Shown here: positions 27,255 through 37,179 of the stretch, piece by piece
How the letters are laid out: each line of letters begins with the position of its first letter
How positions within the stretch are numbered: the first letter of the stretch is position 1
Assembly (NCBI RefSeq): GCF_002109325.1
Contig: NZ_CP015348.1
Coordinates: 959,001 to 1,023,000 of the forward strand
DNA: 64,000 bases
Direction: 5' to 3'
Source: Sporosarcina ureae
Lineage (GTDB): Bacteria; Bacillota; Bacilli; Bacillales_A; Planococcaceae
Notes under the pieces: model-generated
Told to the model about the DNA's origin: nothing
Database searches by the model: none
Seen by the model: the letters and a program-made list of their open reading frames with translations, nothing else
Translations under genes and position numbers: made by a program

Positions 27255-27328
27255 AGGGTACTGGGTCCGCACATGATTCTAGATTTATTTAGAATTTATT
27301 CTGAGTTGTGTGGGGATCTGGTGCTTTT
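27255..27328. repeat. Family B repeat
   Basis: GGTACTGGGTCCGCACATGA and GTTGTGTGGGGATCTGGTGC are the degenerate outer arms, with TTATTTAGAATTTATTCTGA inside. It starts four bases after the ohrR stop and ends with TTTTTT, so it may act as its terminator. Confidence 0.75.
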
Positions 27329-27350
27329 TTCATTTTGAATAAAATGTACA

Positions 27351-27397
27351 AAAAAAAACGATAGAGTGACTGATTTTCACAGTTGTTCTATCGTTTG
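27351..27397 (-). terminator. Terminator of the amine-catabolism operon
   Basis: The stem AAACGATAGAGTGACTG pairs with CAGTTGTTCTATCGTTT (with G-U pairs). On the reverse strand it is followed by TTTTTTTTT. It lies about 110 bases past the last gene of the operon transcribed from 34.8 kb. Confidence 0.85.
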
Positions 27398-27509
27398 TTC
27401 TTGTTGATATCATATTCGAACATAAGTTTAAGGTACCTTGTTTTAGAACCAGTCTTGACCTCGAGCAAGTCACTTGTTTTTCTTCACTTAGAAGTATTAA
27501 ATTGTTTAT

Positions 27510-28244
27510 TTACATTGACATGTTATTTTTTATGGAGCTGGTATTTTCCTGGTCAATTAAACGTTCAAAGTTATCCAAGATCTGAAATAGATATTTTTTG
27601 CTTTGCTGACAAGTTTCTTTATTGGCTATTTCCTGAGATGTTTGTGTATAGCGACCTTTTTCGAAGGAGTCACCAAACTTATCTAGTATACGCTGTAGAT
27701 ATTCATTATCAATTTCGGGGTGAAATTGAACTCCGAGAATAGAACGTCCTATTGTAAATGCTTGATTATCGAATGCTTCATTGTCTGCTTGAAGTACAGC
27801 GTCTTCAGGCAGATCAAATGTATCTTGATGAAACTGAAAAAATGGAATTTCGTTCGGCAAGCCTTCTAGTAAAACATGAGACTCGCTGTTTTCAACAAAA
27901 GAAATCTTCCACCAACCTATTTCTTTATACTTGGCTTTTCTTACAGATTTTCCATACACACTAGCAAGTAGTTGGGCCCCTAAACATATTCCAAAGATCG
28001 GTTTTCCACTGTCCGCTACACTGCGAATCCATTTCTTCTCTCTTATTAACCAGGGATACTCTTGTTCTTCATACGCGCCCGCTTGACCGCCTAATATAAT
28101 TAGCATTTCAAAGTTTTCGATTGGGGGATACTCTTGCCCACAGTCTACACGAATAATTTGCATTTCATGACATCGGCTGATCACCCATTCCTTTACAAAA
28201 CCAGGTGCAACTAAACCTTCGTGCTGTAAGATACAAACTTTCAT
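27510..28244 (-). CDS. Class I glutamine amidotransferase-like hydrolase
   Basis: This 244-residue cytoplasmic enzyme has the GATase1 triad: Cys87 in FGICLGAQLLA, then His175 and Glu177 in GVQFHPEID. LILGGQAGAYEEQEYPWL matches the GMP-synthase-like amidotransferase subgroup. It is the last gene of the operon containing a GS-like ligase, an aminotransferase and a permease. In gamma-glutamylation pathways for amines (Puu type) a hydrolase removes the glutamyl group. PuuD is also a GATase1-fold enzyme, though of a different branch, so a similar role here is inference. The last 60 residues are an extra helical tail with no clear role. Confidence 0.8.
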   Translation of the reverse strand: MKVCILQHEGLVAPGFVKEWVISRCHEMQIIRVDCGQEYPPIENFEMLIILGGQAGAYEEQEYPWLIREKKWIRSVADSGKPIFGICLGAQLLASVYGKSVRKAKYKEIGWWKISFVENSESHVLLEGLPNEIPFFQFHQDTFDLPEDAVLQADNEAFDNQAFTIGRSILGVQFHPEIDNEYLQRILDKFGDSFEKGRYTQTSQEIANKETCQQSKKYLFQILDNFERLIDQENTSSIKNNMSM

Positions 28245-28280
28245 ATTCTAACTGCACCTTTCTATAAGTATACTTACAAG

Positions 28281-29612
28281 TTAACCCCAACCAGTGTATT
28301 CTTCTAATTTGGCATAATCAAAATCGCCTTGCGCTACATCTTCACAAGCAGCTTCCAAAAGATTCAGAGCTTCTTGTACTTCATTCTCAGTAATTATAAG
28401 CGGAGGTGTGATCTCTAGTACATTCCCATGAATTCCTACTGTATATACAAGCAAGCCTAATTCGTAAGACCGGTAGCATATAGCTGCAGTCACTAACGGA
28501 TCGGGTTGGTTGCTTTCAGATTCAACAATCTCAATCCCTATTGCCAGCCCTTTACCTCTTACATCTCCAATAAAATTGTATTTCTTTTTAATTTCCTTAA
28601 GACCTGTCAAAAACTGATTTCCGCGTTCTGTTGCATTACTCATTAAATTTTCTTCTTTAATAATACTTAAATTTTCTATGGCAGCAGCAGTGGAAATAGG
28701 ATTCCCACTGGCAGTGAACATATGGCCAGCCGGAACAGCATCCATGATTTCCTTTCTCCCGATAACTGCACTTATAGGTACACCAGCACCAAGAGATTTA
28801 CCGACCACGATTGCATCCGGAATAATATTATCGTGTTCAAACGCAAACCATTTTCCAGTCCGTCCTAAACCCACCTTCACTTCATCCAGGATCAGATAGA
28901 TTCCATGCTGATCGCATATCTCACTTAGAGCCTGTAAAAAACCTTCAGGTGGCAGTACCATTCCGCCATCACTTTGTATCGCTTCGATAATTACCCCTGC
29001 AGTATCTCCAGGAGGACATACTGTAGCAAATACCTCTTTTAAAAAGTGAATGGCTTGTTCTTTGATATTTTCTTTAATTCCACTGAATGGCCGGAATTCA
29101 TTTGGGTACGGAATTTTAACGACATTTCCTCTTCCTTCAAACATCGATTGAGCGGCATGGCCTGAAAGGGAGGAAGCACCCATTGTTTGTCCGTGATATG
29201 AGCCGAAGAAAGATATCATTTTTGAACGTCCGGCAGCCACTGGTATAAACTTGCTAATAAATTCGTTCGCATCCGATCCCGAATGTCCAAACCATACTTT
29301 CTTCTCAAATGTCCCCGGTGAAATACTGATTAATTCATCTGCCAGTGTAGTCATTGTTTCACTTGGTGCACTAAGTTGGGTAGTGAATGAAAGCTTTTTA
29401 TATTGATCATATATTACCTTTGCAACTTCTTCTCGGCTATAACCGATGTTTGCCACTGCCCAACCTGCTGTTAAATCTAGATAAGAAGTACCCTCCGTAT
29501 CAATAATTCTCGTTCCAGATGCACTCTCTACAGAGATTGGATGGAAACGAAGACTGAGCGCTTTTGAAATCAACTTTTTTTCTCTCTCAATAATGGTGTC
29601 TGTTTTCGTCAA
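28281..29612 (-). CDS. Class III aminotransferase (PLP-dependent)
   Basis: This enzyme of about 443 residues is of the GABA/ornithine-type (omega) transaminase family. I prefer the TTG at 29612, six bases after GGTGGAG, over the GTG at 29624. PLP binding is seen in SGSDANEF, the ILDEVKVGLGRTG motif (Asp and Glu) and the Schiff-base lysine in VVGKSLGAGVPIS (residue 272 from the TTG). It would move an amino group from an amine or omega-amino acid to an oxoacid such as 2-oxoglutarate or pyruvate. Its place between the GS-like ligase and the amidotransferase supports a role in amine or amino-acid breakdown. Exact substrate unknown. Confidence 0.9.
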   Translation of the reverse strand: MTKTDTIIEREKKLISKALSLRFHPISVESASGTRIIDTEGTSYLDLTAGWAVANIGYSREEVAKVIYDQYKKLSFTTQLSAPSETMTTLADELISISPGTFEKKVWFGHSGSDANEFISKFIPVAAGRSKMISFFGSYHGQTMGASSLSGHAAQSMFEGRGNVVKIPYPNEFRPFSGIKENIKEQAIHFLKEVFATVCPPGDTAGVIIEAIQSDGGMVLPPEGFLQALSEICDQHGIYLILDEVKVGLGRTGKWFAFEHDNIIPDAIVVGKSLGAGVPISAVIGRKEIMDAVPAGHMFTASGNPISTAAAIENLSIIKEENLMSNATERGNQFLTGLKEIKKKYNFIGDVRGKGLAIGIEIVESESNQPDPLVTAAICYRSYELGLLVYTVGIHGNVLEITPPLIITENEVQEALNLLEAACEDVAQGDFDYAKLEEYTGWG

Positions 29613-29676
29613 ACATATCTCCACCTTCTAAAAAATATATTAACTCTTACGCCACCTTCTGAATCGTTGAGTTTAA

Positions 29677-31047
29677 TTAATAAACAGAAGAAAACAACTG
29701 TCTTTCCCATTCATTTACTTGATAAAAATGAGATTTCCATTCAGATTTTTTAACTTTAATAAACTCTTCCCAAATATCTCTTCCAATACTTTCTGCGAGT
29801 ATCGTATCTTTTTCAAGATAATAAAGAGCTTCCTTTAAATCTCTCGGTGCATCTTCTACGCCTAATGTGATTAATTCTTCAGCTGATAATGAAGCAATAT
29901 CTTTTTCAAGTGGAAGACCAGGATCCATCTTCTGCCGAATACCATGCAACCCTGCAGCAATCAAAGCAGATGACAACATATACGGGTTACACGTTCCATC
30001 TGCACCTCTGTATTCAAATCTCCTTTCTCGTCGGGGTTCAAGAACACGGACGAGTGCAGAACGGTTGCCTACTCCATAGCAAACATGTGCAGGAGCAAAA
30101 GTTCCAGGCAATAAGCGCTTATAAGAATTCATAGTAGGCGCAGCTATTGCAGAAAGCGCTTTCGCGTGGTGCAAAATGCCGCCTATGAAGTAATAGGCAG
30201 TATCAGACAGCTCTAATCCTCTGCTATCATTAGTTTCTTTAAAAACATTCCGCTCTCCGTCAAATATACTGATATGGACATGCAGCCCACTGCCTGCATA
30301 TTCTTCAAAAGGTTTCGGTGCCAAAGTCCCAACCATCCCCATATCTCTGGCTAAATGTTTGAATAGCTGACGGAAAGTTACTTGGTTATCTGTCGCTTTA
30401 AGACTTTCATCGTATTTTGTATTAATTTCCAGTTGTCCAGGACCGTATTCACTTGATATCTGTTCTGTTTCAATTCCCAACTTATACATAATTTCAACAA
30501 ACTTTTGAACAAATTCTTCTTGAATATCCAATCCATCCGTTGAAAAACATAAGCTGTTATCAGCGGGTACAAGTTTTCCGTCATGCTCTTTTAACAAGTA
30601 GGCTTCTTGTTCGTAGACCATATTAATCTCGCCGCCGGTTTCTTCTTTAGCTTCCTTCAACAGCCTTTTTAATGCACTTCTGGGACAGCCGTGCCAAGGG
30701 TTTCCATCTTCATCTACTAAATCAGCATACATACGCGCCGTTTGATTTCTGTGCGGTAGAATTACAAAAGTGTCTGGATCAGGCATAGCAAAGAAATCAC
30801 CATCGTCCGCTCCATATCTGGCATTTTCAATCATCCTATCAAACATATTGAAATTCATAATAGCTGTACTGAAATTAACCCCTGTTTCCATTGCGCTTCT
30901 CACTTGACTCTTATGAATAGTGCGGGCACGAATTGTTCCTGCGTAATCTAAAAATTCCACACGTACATATTGGATATTCTCGCGCTCTATTCTCTCTAAT
31001 ACTTCTTCTTGCTTCGAGTTCATATTCGTTAGTTTAATTGATGTCAT
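29677..31047 (-). CDS. Glutamine synthetase-like ligase (gamma-glutamylation type)
   Basis: This 456-residue protein has the complete GS catalytic fold: VRVEFLDYAGTIRAR at the N-terminus, metal and glutamate sites in MVYEQEAYLL and EYGPGQLEIN, then GSGLHVHIS, NSYKRLLPGTFAP, NRSALVRV and RRFEYRGADGTCNPY. It differs from housekeeping GlnA and fits the group of PuuA/FluG/GlnT-like enzymes that join glutamate to amines. The nearby FluG-like amidohydrolase, amine-type transaminase and APC permease support amine catabolism. The gene sits two bases before the M20 hydrolase stop. The real acceptor (putrescine, ethanolamine, another amine) is unknown. Confidence 0.87.
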   Translation of the reverse strand: MTSIKLTNMNSKQEEVLERIERENIQYVRVEFLDYAGTIRARTIHKSQVRSAMETGVNFSTAIMNFNMFDRMIENARYGADDGDFFAMPDPDTFVILPHRNQTARMYADLVDEDGNPWHGCPRSALKRLLKEAKEETGGEINMVYEQEAYLLKEHDGKLVPADNSLCFSTDGLDIQEEFVQKFVEIMYKLGIETEQISSEYGPGQLEINTKYDESLKATDNQVTFRQLFKHLARDMGMVGTLAPKPFEEYAGSGLHVHISIFDGERNVFKETNDSRGLELSDTAYYFIGGILHHAKALSAIAAPTMNSYKRLLPGTFAPAHVCYGVGNRSALVRVLEPRRERRFEYRGADGTCNPYMLSSALIAAGLHGIRQKMDPGLPLEKDIASLSAEELITLGVEDAPRDLKEALYYLEKDTILAESIGRDIWEEFIKVKKSEWKSHFYQVNEWERQLFSSVY

Positions 31048-31048
31048 T

Positions 31049-32224
31049 TCACTCTCTCCTTTTCAGCAACTCTTCGGCAATACTTGTATATAGTTCAACA
31101 CCGTAAATCAAGACCGTATCGTCGAAGTGAAACTTGGGATGATGCAGATCGAATATTTCTTCATTGTCTTTTTTAATACCTAACCGGAAGTACAGCGACG
31201 GTACTTTTTCCGAAAAGTATCCGAAGTCATCGGCACCCATCGAAGGTTCATCAAGCTCATAGACTTGAGTATCACCAAGCAAATCAGTCGCAGTTGTCTT
31301 AAATAACTCTGTCATACTGAGTGAGTTATTGATTGCTGGGGCACCAATAATATATTCTATCTTTATAGTGGCATTCCATAATCCTTCTGCGGCTTCACAA
31401 ATATCTTCAATCTTTTTCCTGATCAATTGTCTCGTTGGCGCAGAGAATGATCTTGCTGTACCTTCTATTTCAACTATATCTGCTATTACATTATTAGCTT
31501 CTCCGCCTTGAATTTTACCAATATGAACTAAAGCCGGCTGAGTAGGACTTGTGTGTTTCAACGGAATTTCTTGCAAGTCTTGAACTAACTTTGTTGCTAT
31601 ATTAATAGCATCAATACCTAGATGGGGTCTTGCACAATGACCACCCTTACCTTTAATAACAATTTTAAAATCGTCACAAGATGCCGTCATGCTTCCGCTC
31701 TTCACACCAACAGTTCCTAACGGCAGATATGGCCATAAGTGCATACTGACTACACATTCTACTGAGGGATTTTCAAGTACTCCTCTATCAATGAGCTCCT
31801 GTGCCGCTCCATCCAATTCTTCACCGGGCTGGAAAATACAGCGTACAGTTCCTTGAAGCTCATCTTTCTTTTCATGCAGCAGTTTAGCTGCACCTAATAG
31901 CATAGCCGTATGCCCGTCATGACCGCATGCATGCATTACTCCATCATTACGTGAACGGTAAGAAACTTCTGCCTCTTCTTGAATAGGCAGTGCATCAATA
32001 TCAGCACGCAAGCCTATGGTTTTGCCTGAAGCGTTCCCAATGATGTCGACAAACACTCCTGTTTCCCCGATCTTTTTATAGTTAATCCCCCAGCCAGTGA
32101 GAATCTTCGTGATAGTTTCCGCTGTTTGATACTCTTTAAAAGACAGCTCGGGATTTTGATGGAGTTCTCTTCGAATGGATATTACTTCATCTTTTAATTG
32201 ATTCAAATAGTCTTTGTTATTCAT
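31049..32224 (-). CDS. M20-family amidohydrolase/aminoacylase
   Basis: This roughly 391-residue zinc or manganese hydrolase is of the IAA-amino-acid hydrolase/hippurate hydrolase group. The ATG at 32224 is preceded by AGGTGA and overlaps the permease stop; the upstream TTG at 32236 is less likely. Metal-binding motifs are clear: GLRADIDALPIQEE, MHACGHDGHTAMLLGAAKLL and FQPGEELDGA, and a dimerisation domain starts near GGHCARPHLG. It would free an amino acid from an N-acyl or similar amide. It is translationally coupled to the APC permease, so it may act on the imported compound. Substrate unknown. Confidence 0.9.
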   Translation of the reverse strand: MNNKDYLNQLKDEVISIRRELHQNPELSFKEYQTAETITKILTGWGINYKKIGETGVFVDIIGNASGKTIGLRADIDALPIQEEAEVSYRSRNDGVMHACGHDGHTAMLLGAAKLLHEKKDELQGTVRCIFQPGEELDGAAQELIDRGVLENPSVECVVSMHLWPYLPLGTVGVKSGSMTASCDDFKIVIKGKGGHCARPHLGIDAINIATKLVQDLQEIPLKHTSPTQPALVHIGKIQGGEANNVIADIVEIEGTARSFSAPTRQLIRKKIEDICEAAEGLWNATIKIEYIIGAPAINNSLSMTELFKTTATDLLGDTQVYELDEPSMGADDFGYFSEKVPSLYFRLGIKKDNEEIFDLHHPKFHFDDTVLIYGVELYTSIAEELLKRRE

Positions 32225-33596
32225 AGTCCAAATCACCTTTTATTGGTTCCGCGCTATTTTTGCGAAAGGCATTTTTATTGAAGATTTTAAATAGAACAAA
32301 CAGCACAGTTAGCCAAGCAGCACCTCTTAGTAACGTCCCCAGATCATTGACGAATGATCCATAAAGAACAACTACTATACCGATAAACCCTAATACAGGA
32401 AACATCGGAAACAAGGGTTGTCTCCATGATAACTTTGCTACTTCTTCTTTGTAGCGTACTCTGTAAATCACACTGGCAACCAATGTAATCCCCCATGAAA
32501 ACAACCAAGCAATCACAAGCTGATTTGATAACTCTATATATATCAAATCCGGATTAAATTGACCGATAACAATCAATAAAACAGTTGCAGCCCAAATTAC
32601 TATAATTGCATTAATGGGCGTGTAAGTTTTAGGGTGTATTTTACCCATGAATTTAGGCAGCATGCCCTCCCTTGCCTGAGAATAAAAAATACGTGAAGTC
32701 GCATAAATAGTTCCCATGAGAATAGTAGTTGCTGCGGCTACCCATGCAGCAGTATTCATAATAAATGCACCTGCAACACCAAAAACTTGACCTGCTGCCA
32801 CTGTAAATGGTGAACTGTCAATCGTCACATTTTGCCAAGGGATGATACCTTGAAGTACGAAATGGGCAAAAGAATAAATAAATAAAAATGTCAGACTTGA
32901 CCAGATCAGTCCGCGCGGAAGGTCTCGTTCAGGATTAATAGCTTCAGCTCCTGCTGTAACAAGCGTAAGCGCGCCTAAATATGCATACGTACCTAAAGGT
33001 ATCGCACTTAAAAATCCTGACGCTCCATGTGGCATCAGAGGAGTGAAGTTACTAAGATTTACATCTTTAAGACCAATAACCGCAAATACGATCATTATAG
33101 CTACAAGGCCCAACACGAGCCAAAGCTGTATCCTGGCTGCAAGCATAGTACCCGCTATATTCATTAAAGCAAATAAGGTGATAAACACCAGTGCAAACAC
33201 CATCGGCCACCATTCAGCAGTTAAACTCGGGAAATACCACATTGTTATTTTTCCAAGTGCTAGTCCTACACTGCCGCCAGCTATAATCCAGCCGATCGCA
33301 AATGTCATTCCCGCAATGAACCCCCAAGACTTCCCCAAAATCCGTTCAACCCAGTATGACATTGCTCCTGCATTTGGCATGGCAACCGCCATTTCCACTA
33401 ATGCCATTATTAGAAATAACTGTGACAGACCTGCTACTCCGTACGAAATAATTGAACTTGGTCCCGCCACAGCAATTCCTTCACCCATCAAAAGAAAAAT
33501 CCCGTCGCCAACTACTGCTCCGACTCCCAAAGCCCAAATGTGCCAGAATTTTAAAGTTCTTTTCGGCTGAAGATCCAACTGTAAATGATCACTCAT
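32217..33596 (-). CDS. APC-family amino acid/amine permease
   Basis: This 459-residue permease has about 12 membrane helices. The opening RTLKFWHIWALGVGAVVGDGIFLLMGEGIAVAGPSSIISY carries the unwound GxGxG-type substrate site of APC transporters, and IPLGTYAYLGALTLVTAGAEAINPERDLPRGL is typical of the family. It probably brings in the amino acid or amine broken down by the downstream enzymes, in symport with protons. The start follows GAAGGGG. It lies 25 bases after the amidohydrolase stop within the same operon. Substrate cannot be named from the sequence. Confidence 0.9.
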   Translation of the reverse strand: MSDHLQLDLQPKRTLKFWHIWALGVGAVVGDGIFLLMGEGIAVAGPSSIISYGVAGLSQLFLIMALVEMAVAMPNAGAMSYWVERILGKSWGFIAGMTFAIGWIIAGGSVGLALGKITMWYFPSLTAEWWPMVFALVFITLFALMNIAGTMLAARIQLWLVLGLVAIMIVFAVIGLKDVNLSNFTPLMPHGASGFLSAIPLGTYAYLGALTLVTAGAEAINPERDLPRGLIWSSLTFLFIYSFAHFVLQGIIPWQNVTIDSSPFTVAAGQVFGVAGAFIMNTAAWVAAATTILMGTIYATSRIFYSQAREGMLPKFMGKIHPKTYTPINAIIVIWAATVLLIVIGQFNPDLIYIELSNQLVIAWLFSWGITLVASVIYRVRYKEEVAKLSWRQPLFPMFPVLGFIGIVVVLYGSFVNDLGTLLRGAAWLTVLFVLFKIFNKNAFRKNSAEPIKGDLDYE

Positions 33597-33621
33597 AAAA
33601 TTTCCCCTTCCCTATTCTTTT

Positions 33622-34779
33622 TTATAGTGTGATATTGTAAATCTTTTCAAAATTCCTATAGAGAACCATTTCCCCGATATATTGAGCCCTTTCCACATCC
33701 ATGTAATCTTTTTCAACCCACGAATTCAGCACTCGCTCAAAGTTTTCAATAAAAATCTTAACACCCATCCAGTTCATTTCAGGAACTGTAAAAGCATCTG
33801 ATCCATACATGACCTTATCAAACGGTGCCAATTCAAATACTTGAGACATAATCCGTTCGACTCCATGTGCCGTAAATGGATTTTGTAAAGAAATATCCAT
33901 ATATACATTAGGAAGGATACTGACTATAAAGGCAGCCTCCTCCATCCATGGGTAGCCTCCGTGGACAAGATGAACTTTTGTATTTTCGTATTTTTTTTGA
34001 CGAAAAATATCTAACAAGTAACTTGGGCTTGCTTTTGGAAGTACAACTTCTCCATCGCCGATGCCCGTATGAATATGCATAAATTTGTCTGCTTCAGTGC
34101 AACATTCCATCGCAATATGGAAACAGTAGTCACGAAGCCTTTTTACGGGAGCTCTTGTATCATTTTTAAATGTTTCATATTCTCCTGACGCTGCTGACTC
34201 ATCAATTTCTTCAACATCCAAGCCGCTTCGGTAAGCAATAATTGTTTTTAATCCTACTATATGTTCTTTTCTCAAATCCTCTTGTAAGCGCTTTCTATAA
34301 AGGCTAATGAAATCTTCAAATGATTGATGATTCTCAGAAAGCTCCACCATAAGAGGCTCTATTCTACTTATTTCCCAAACCTTGATATCACATAATACTT
34401 CGAACTTCTCTCTGTCTATCGGAGGTTGCGGATAGCCAAAATCCATGATAGCTCCCTGCAAATTTACATCCTTGAAAAGTTTTTGAGTATAGGCAGAAAA
34501 ATCTTTTGATTGCTCATTTCTTGCATGGACAATTGCTTCAATTTCCTCATCGCAATTGAGATAACGCGACATTCCTCTTAGCAGCCTTTGGATCCACATA
34601 TTCGATCCTGGATACGGCTGATGCTGTTCTACTTCACTCAAGTCTGAAAACATCTCCGGAATTACTGATAAGGAAAGGTTCCGTAAAAATCCGACTGGTG
34701 ATTGGGATTCTCGATTTTCTTTAAACGGATGTGCATGCACGTCCACTACTTTTACTCCAGTTAGGTTTACTTTCTTCAT
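33622..34779 (-). CDS. Amidohydrolase-2 family protein, FluG N-domain-like
   Basis: This roughly 385-residue TIM-barrel hydrolase starts best at the ATG at 34779, seven bases after AGAGGAG; the frame extends to 34809. Metal-site motifs are VVDVHAHPF near the start, FMHIHTGIGDGE and HLVHGGYPW in the middle, and MYGSDAF near the end. In fungal FluG and related proteins such a domain is fused to a GS-like ligase. Here both parts are separate genes of one operon. It is the first gene of the operon, divergent from the broken PAS/AAA+ regulator. It probably hydrolyses an amide or decarboxylates a cyclic intermediate; the reaction is not known. Confidence 0.83.
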   Translation of the reverse strand: MKKVNLTGVKVVDVHAHPFKENRESQSPVGFLRNLSLSVIPEMFSDLSEVEQHQPYPGSNMWIQRLLRGMSRYLNCDEEIEAIVHARNEQSKDFSAYTQKLFKDVNLQGAIMDFGYPQPPIDREKFEVLCDIKVWEISRIEPLMVELSENHQSFEDFISLYRKRLQEDLRKEHIVGLKTIIAYRSGLDVEEIDESAASGEYETFKNDTRAPVKRLRDYCFHIAMECCTEADKFMHIHTGIGDGEVVLPKASPSYLLDIFRQKKYENTKVHLVHGGYPWMEEAAFIVSILPNVYMDISLQNPFTAHGVERIMSQVFELAPFDKVMYGSDAFTVPEMNWMGVKIFIENFERVLNSWVEKDYMDVERAQYIGEMVLYRNFEKIYNITL

Positions 34780-35643
34780 TCCATATCTCCTCTCAATTCT
34801 GCATTCCAAAAAAGAAAAATTACTTTCGGAAAAAAATTTCCGCTACTGTTTTTTCTATTCTGAAAATTGTGATATGATTGATTATATTTTCTAAACTTTT
34901 AAACTTCAAGGAAAGAAAAATATTTTTACAAAAGGAGAAAAAAATGAATGAATTCAACTTGAAAGACGCAACCCAATTATTAGCACCTTATCTCTTCGAA
35001 GGGATTATAATTATCGATAAACATGGTTTTATTAAAACACTTAATCAATCAGCAGTAGACTATTTCCCTGGAGCCACTAAAAGCCAACTAGTTAGTAAAT
35101 CCATACATAATTATCTTCCTTCTACAAAAATCTCTCAATTCTTCATGAATAGAATAGACATGAAGAATATAGATATGTCCATTGGACAAAACCATGCTTT
35201 AGTCAATATACATGCGATTGATAATTCAGAAGCACTTATAATTTTGCGGCAAGTTACAACCATTAACCGTCAGAATACAGAAATACAAAAGTACCAGCAG
35301 TATTTACGTCAGTTTGAAATAATCTTAGATCATATAGAAGAGGGAATCTGTTTTATAGACAATAGCCAAAAAGTTGTTCTTTATAATAAAAAGCAAGGCG
35401 AACTGGATTCAAGAGAGACAAAAGACGTTCAGGGGAGATATGCTGCCGAGGTATTTTCGGATAAAGTCAATTGATTATTGCATGTGAATTGAGCCACCTC
35501 TGCGGAGTTTTGAGCCACCCAGCGCGGACGATTGAGCCAATGAATGCGGACACGAGAGCCGCCCTACTAATTAAATCACCTTCTGTATAATTGAAATCGC
35601 ATGCGTACAAGCATGACAATTTTATTATACAGGAGGTTTTTTT

Positions 35644-37179
35644 GTGGTTAATTGTCGCAAAATCCTCGAACTGTATTTTGACGGAATCAGTCAGCGCACC
35701 ATTAGTTCTAGCACTGGTCATTCCCGAAATACGGTTTCCGAGGTAGTTCAGCGTGCCAAGAAACACGGCTTAGAAAGTTTGAACGGCACGACGACCAACC
35801 GATGGTTGGAGGAGCTTCTCTTTCCTGAGAAGCAGGCAAGTGAAAAGGGATACTTCCCTGTCGAGTGGGAGAAGGTGCATAAAGAGTTGCAAAAAAAGAA
35901 TGTCACTCTAGCTTTATTGCATTATGAGTATGCGGTAGGAGCACGTGAAGGTGGGAAAATACCTTATGCGTACAGAACATTCTGCGAAAAGTATGGGAAA
36001 TACGCAAGAAAGTATAAATTGACCATGCCTATTCGCCGAAAGCCAGGTGAAATCATGGAAGTGGATTGGGCAGGCTCGACCCTGCATGTAACCGATCGGT
36101 TCACCGGGGAACGCATTCCTGCGTATATCTTTATCGCGACCTTGCCTTACAGTCAATTCAGCTATGTAGAGGCATTTCTGGATATGAAGTCGCCCAATTG
36201 GTTGTCTGCTCATATTAGAGCGTATGAGTATTTTGATGGGGTGCCGGAAACTTTGGTACCTGACAATCTAAAAACAGGAGTGATTAAAGCTCAACGAATA
36301 GAGCCTCTCCTCAATGAAGCCTATCGCGAATTGGCAGATTACTATCGGACCATCATTGTGCCCAGTCGAGTTCGAAAACCAAAAGACAAGGCCAGTGTGG
36401 AAGGAACAGTAGGATTCATCTCACGCCAAATTATTGCATCTTTACGAAACTATCAATGTTTTCATTTGGAAGATCTTAATAAGCGGATCCATGAAAAACT
36501 AGAAGAAATCAACGAAATCGATTTTCAGAAGCGTCCTGGATCACGAAAAAAGATATTTGAGGAAGAGGAGAAATCTCACCTTCAACCACTTCCTCCAAAC
36601 CGTTACAAACTAGCAGAATGGAAAACAGCTAAGGTTCAACTGAACTACCACATCCAAGTTGATCGCATGTATTATTCCGTTCCGTATGAGTATGTCCGTG
36701 AACAGGTCGATGTTCGGTTATCCGCGGATCTACTTGAAGTGTACTTTAAGGAAGTACGAATTGCATCTCACAAACGGTTATGTGGTGAAGTGGGACAGTT
36801 TTCGACAAACACAGACCATATGCCAGATAATCACCGAGCATACCTAGAGCATACACCGGAAAATAATCAGAAATGGGCAGAGTCCATCGGACCTTTTATG
36901 GAACGATTGGTCGCTTACATTTTAAAGCATAATCCAGAAAAGAAAGCACTCACTATCCTCAGCTCGTTACGAAATGTTTCCACCAAGCATACAAAGGAAG
37001 AGCTAGAAGCGGCAATCCAAACATTACTGGAAATTTCCACTAATCCGACCATACCTGTGTTAAAAGGGATTTTGGATAGGCGAAATAAACGCAAGCCAAA
37101 AGACCATAACCCGATTAATCGACATGAAAACCACGGCTTTACCCGTGGAGCTAAATACTTTGGAGGGGAAAGCAAATGA
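35644..37179 (+). CDS. istA: IS21 transposase IstA
   Basis: This 511-residue transposase starts at a GTG after AGGAGG. An N-terminal helix-turn-helix reads ISQRTISSSTGHSRNTVSEVVQ. The catalytic core has MEVDWAGSTL (first Asp), PDNLKTGV (second Asp) and KASVEGTVGFI (Glu). The C-terminal part has the typical YYSVPYEYV region of IstA. It cuts and joins the element ends together with IstB. The gene is intact and overlaps istB by 4 bp (ATGA), the normal arrangement of the family. Confidence 0.95.
   Translation: MVNCRKILELYFDGISQRTISSSTGHSRNTVSEVVQRAKKHGLESLNGTTTNRWLEELLFPEKQASEKGYFPVEWEKVHKELQKKNVTLALLHYEYAVGAREGGKIPYAYRTFCEKYGKYARKYKLTMPIRRKPGEIMEVDWAGSTLHVTDRFTGERIPAYIFIATLPYSQFSYVEAFLDMKSPNWLSAHIRAYEYFDGVPETLVPDNLKTGVIKAQRIEPLLNEAYRELADYYRTIIVPSRVRKPKDKASVEGTVGFISRQIIASLRNYQCFHLEDLNKRIHEKLEEINEIDFQKRPGSRKKIFEEEEKSHLQPLPPNRYKLAEWKTAKVQLNYHIQVDRMYYSVPYEYVREQVDVRLSADLLEVYFKEVRIASHKRLCGEVGQFSTNTDHMPDNHRAYLEHTPENNQKWAESIGPFMERLVAYILKHNPEKKALTILSSLRNVSTKHTKEELEAAIQTLLEISTNPTIPVLKGILDRRNKRKPKDHNPINRHENHGFTRGAKYFGGESK

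Noticed and set aside
34780..34943. Possible sigma-54 promoter for the amine operon
   Set aside because: I looked for GG-N10-GC at -24/-12 on both strands between the divergent starts and found none. The divergent regulator also lacks the sigma-54 contact loop.
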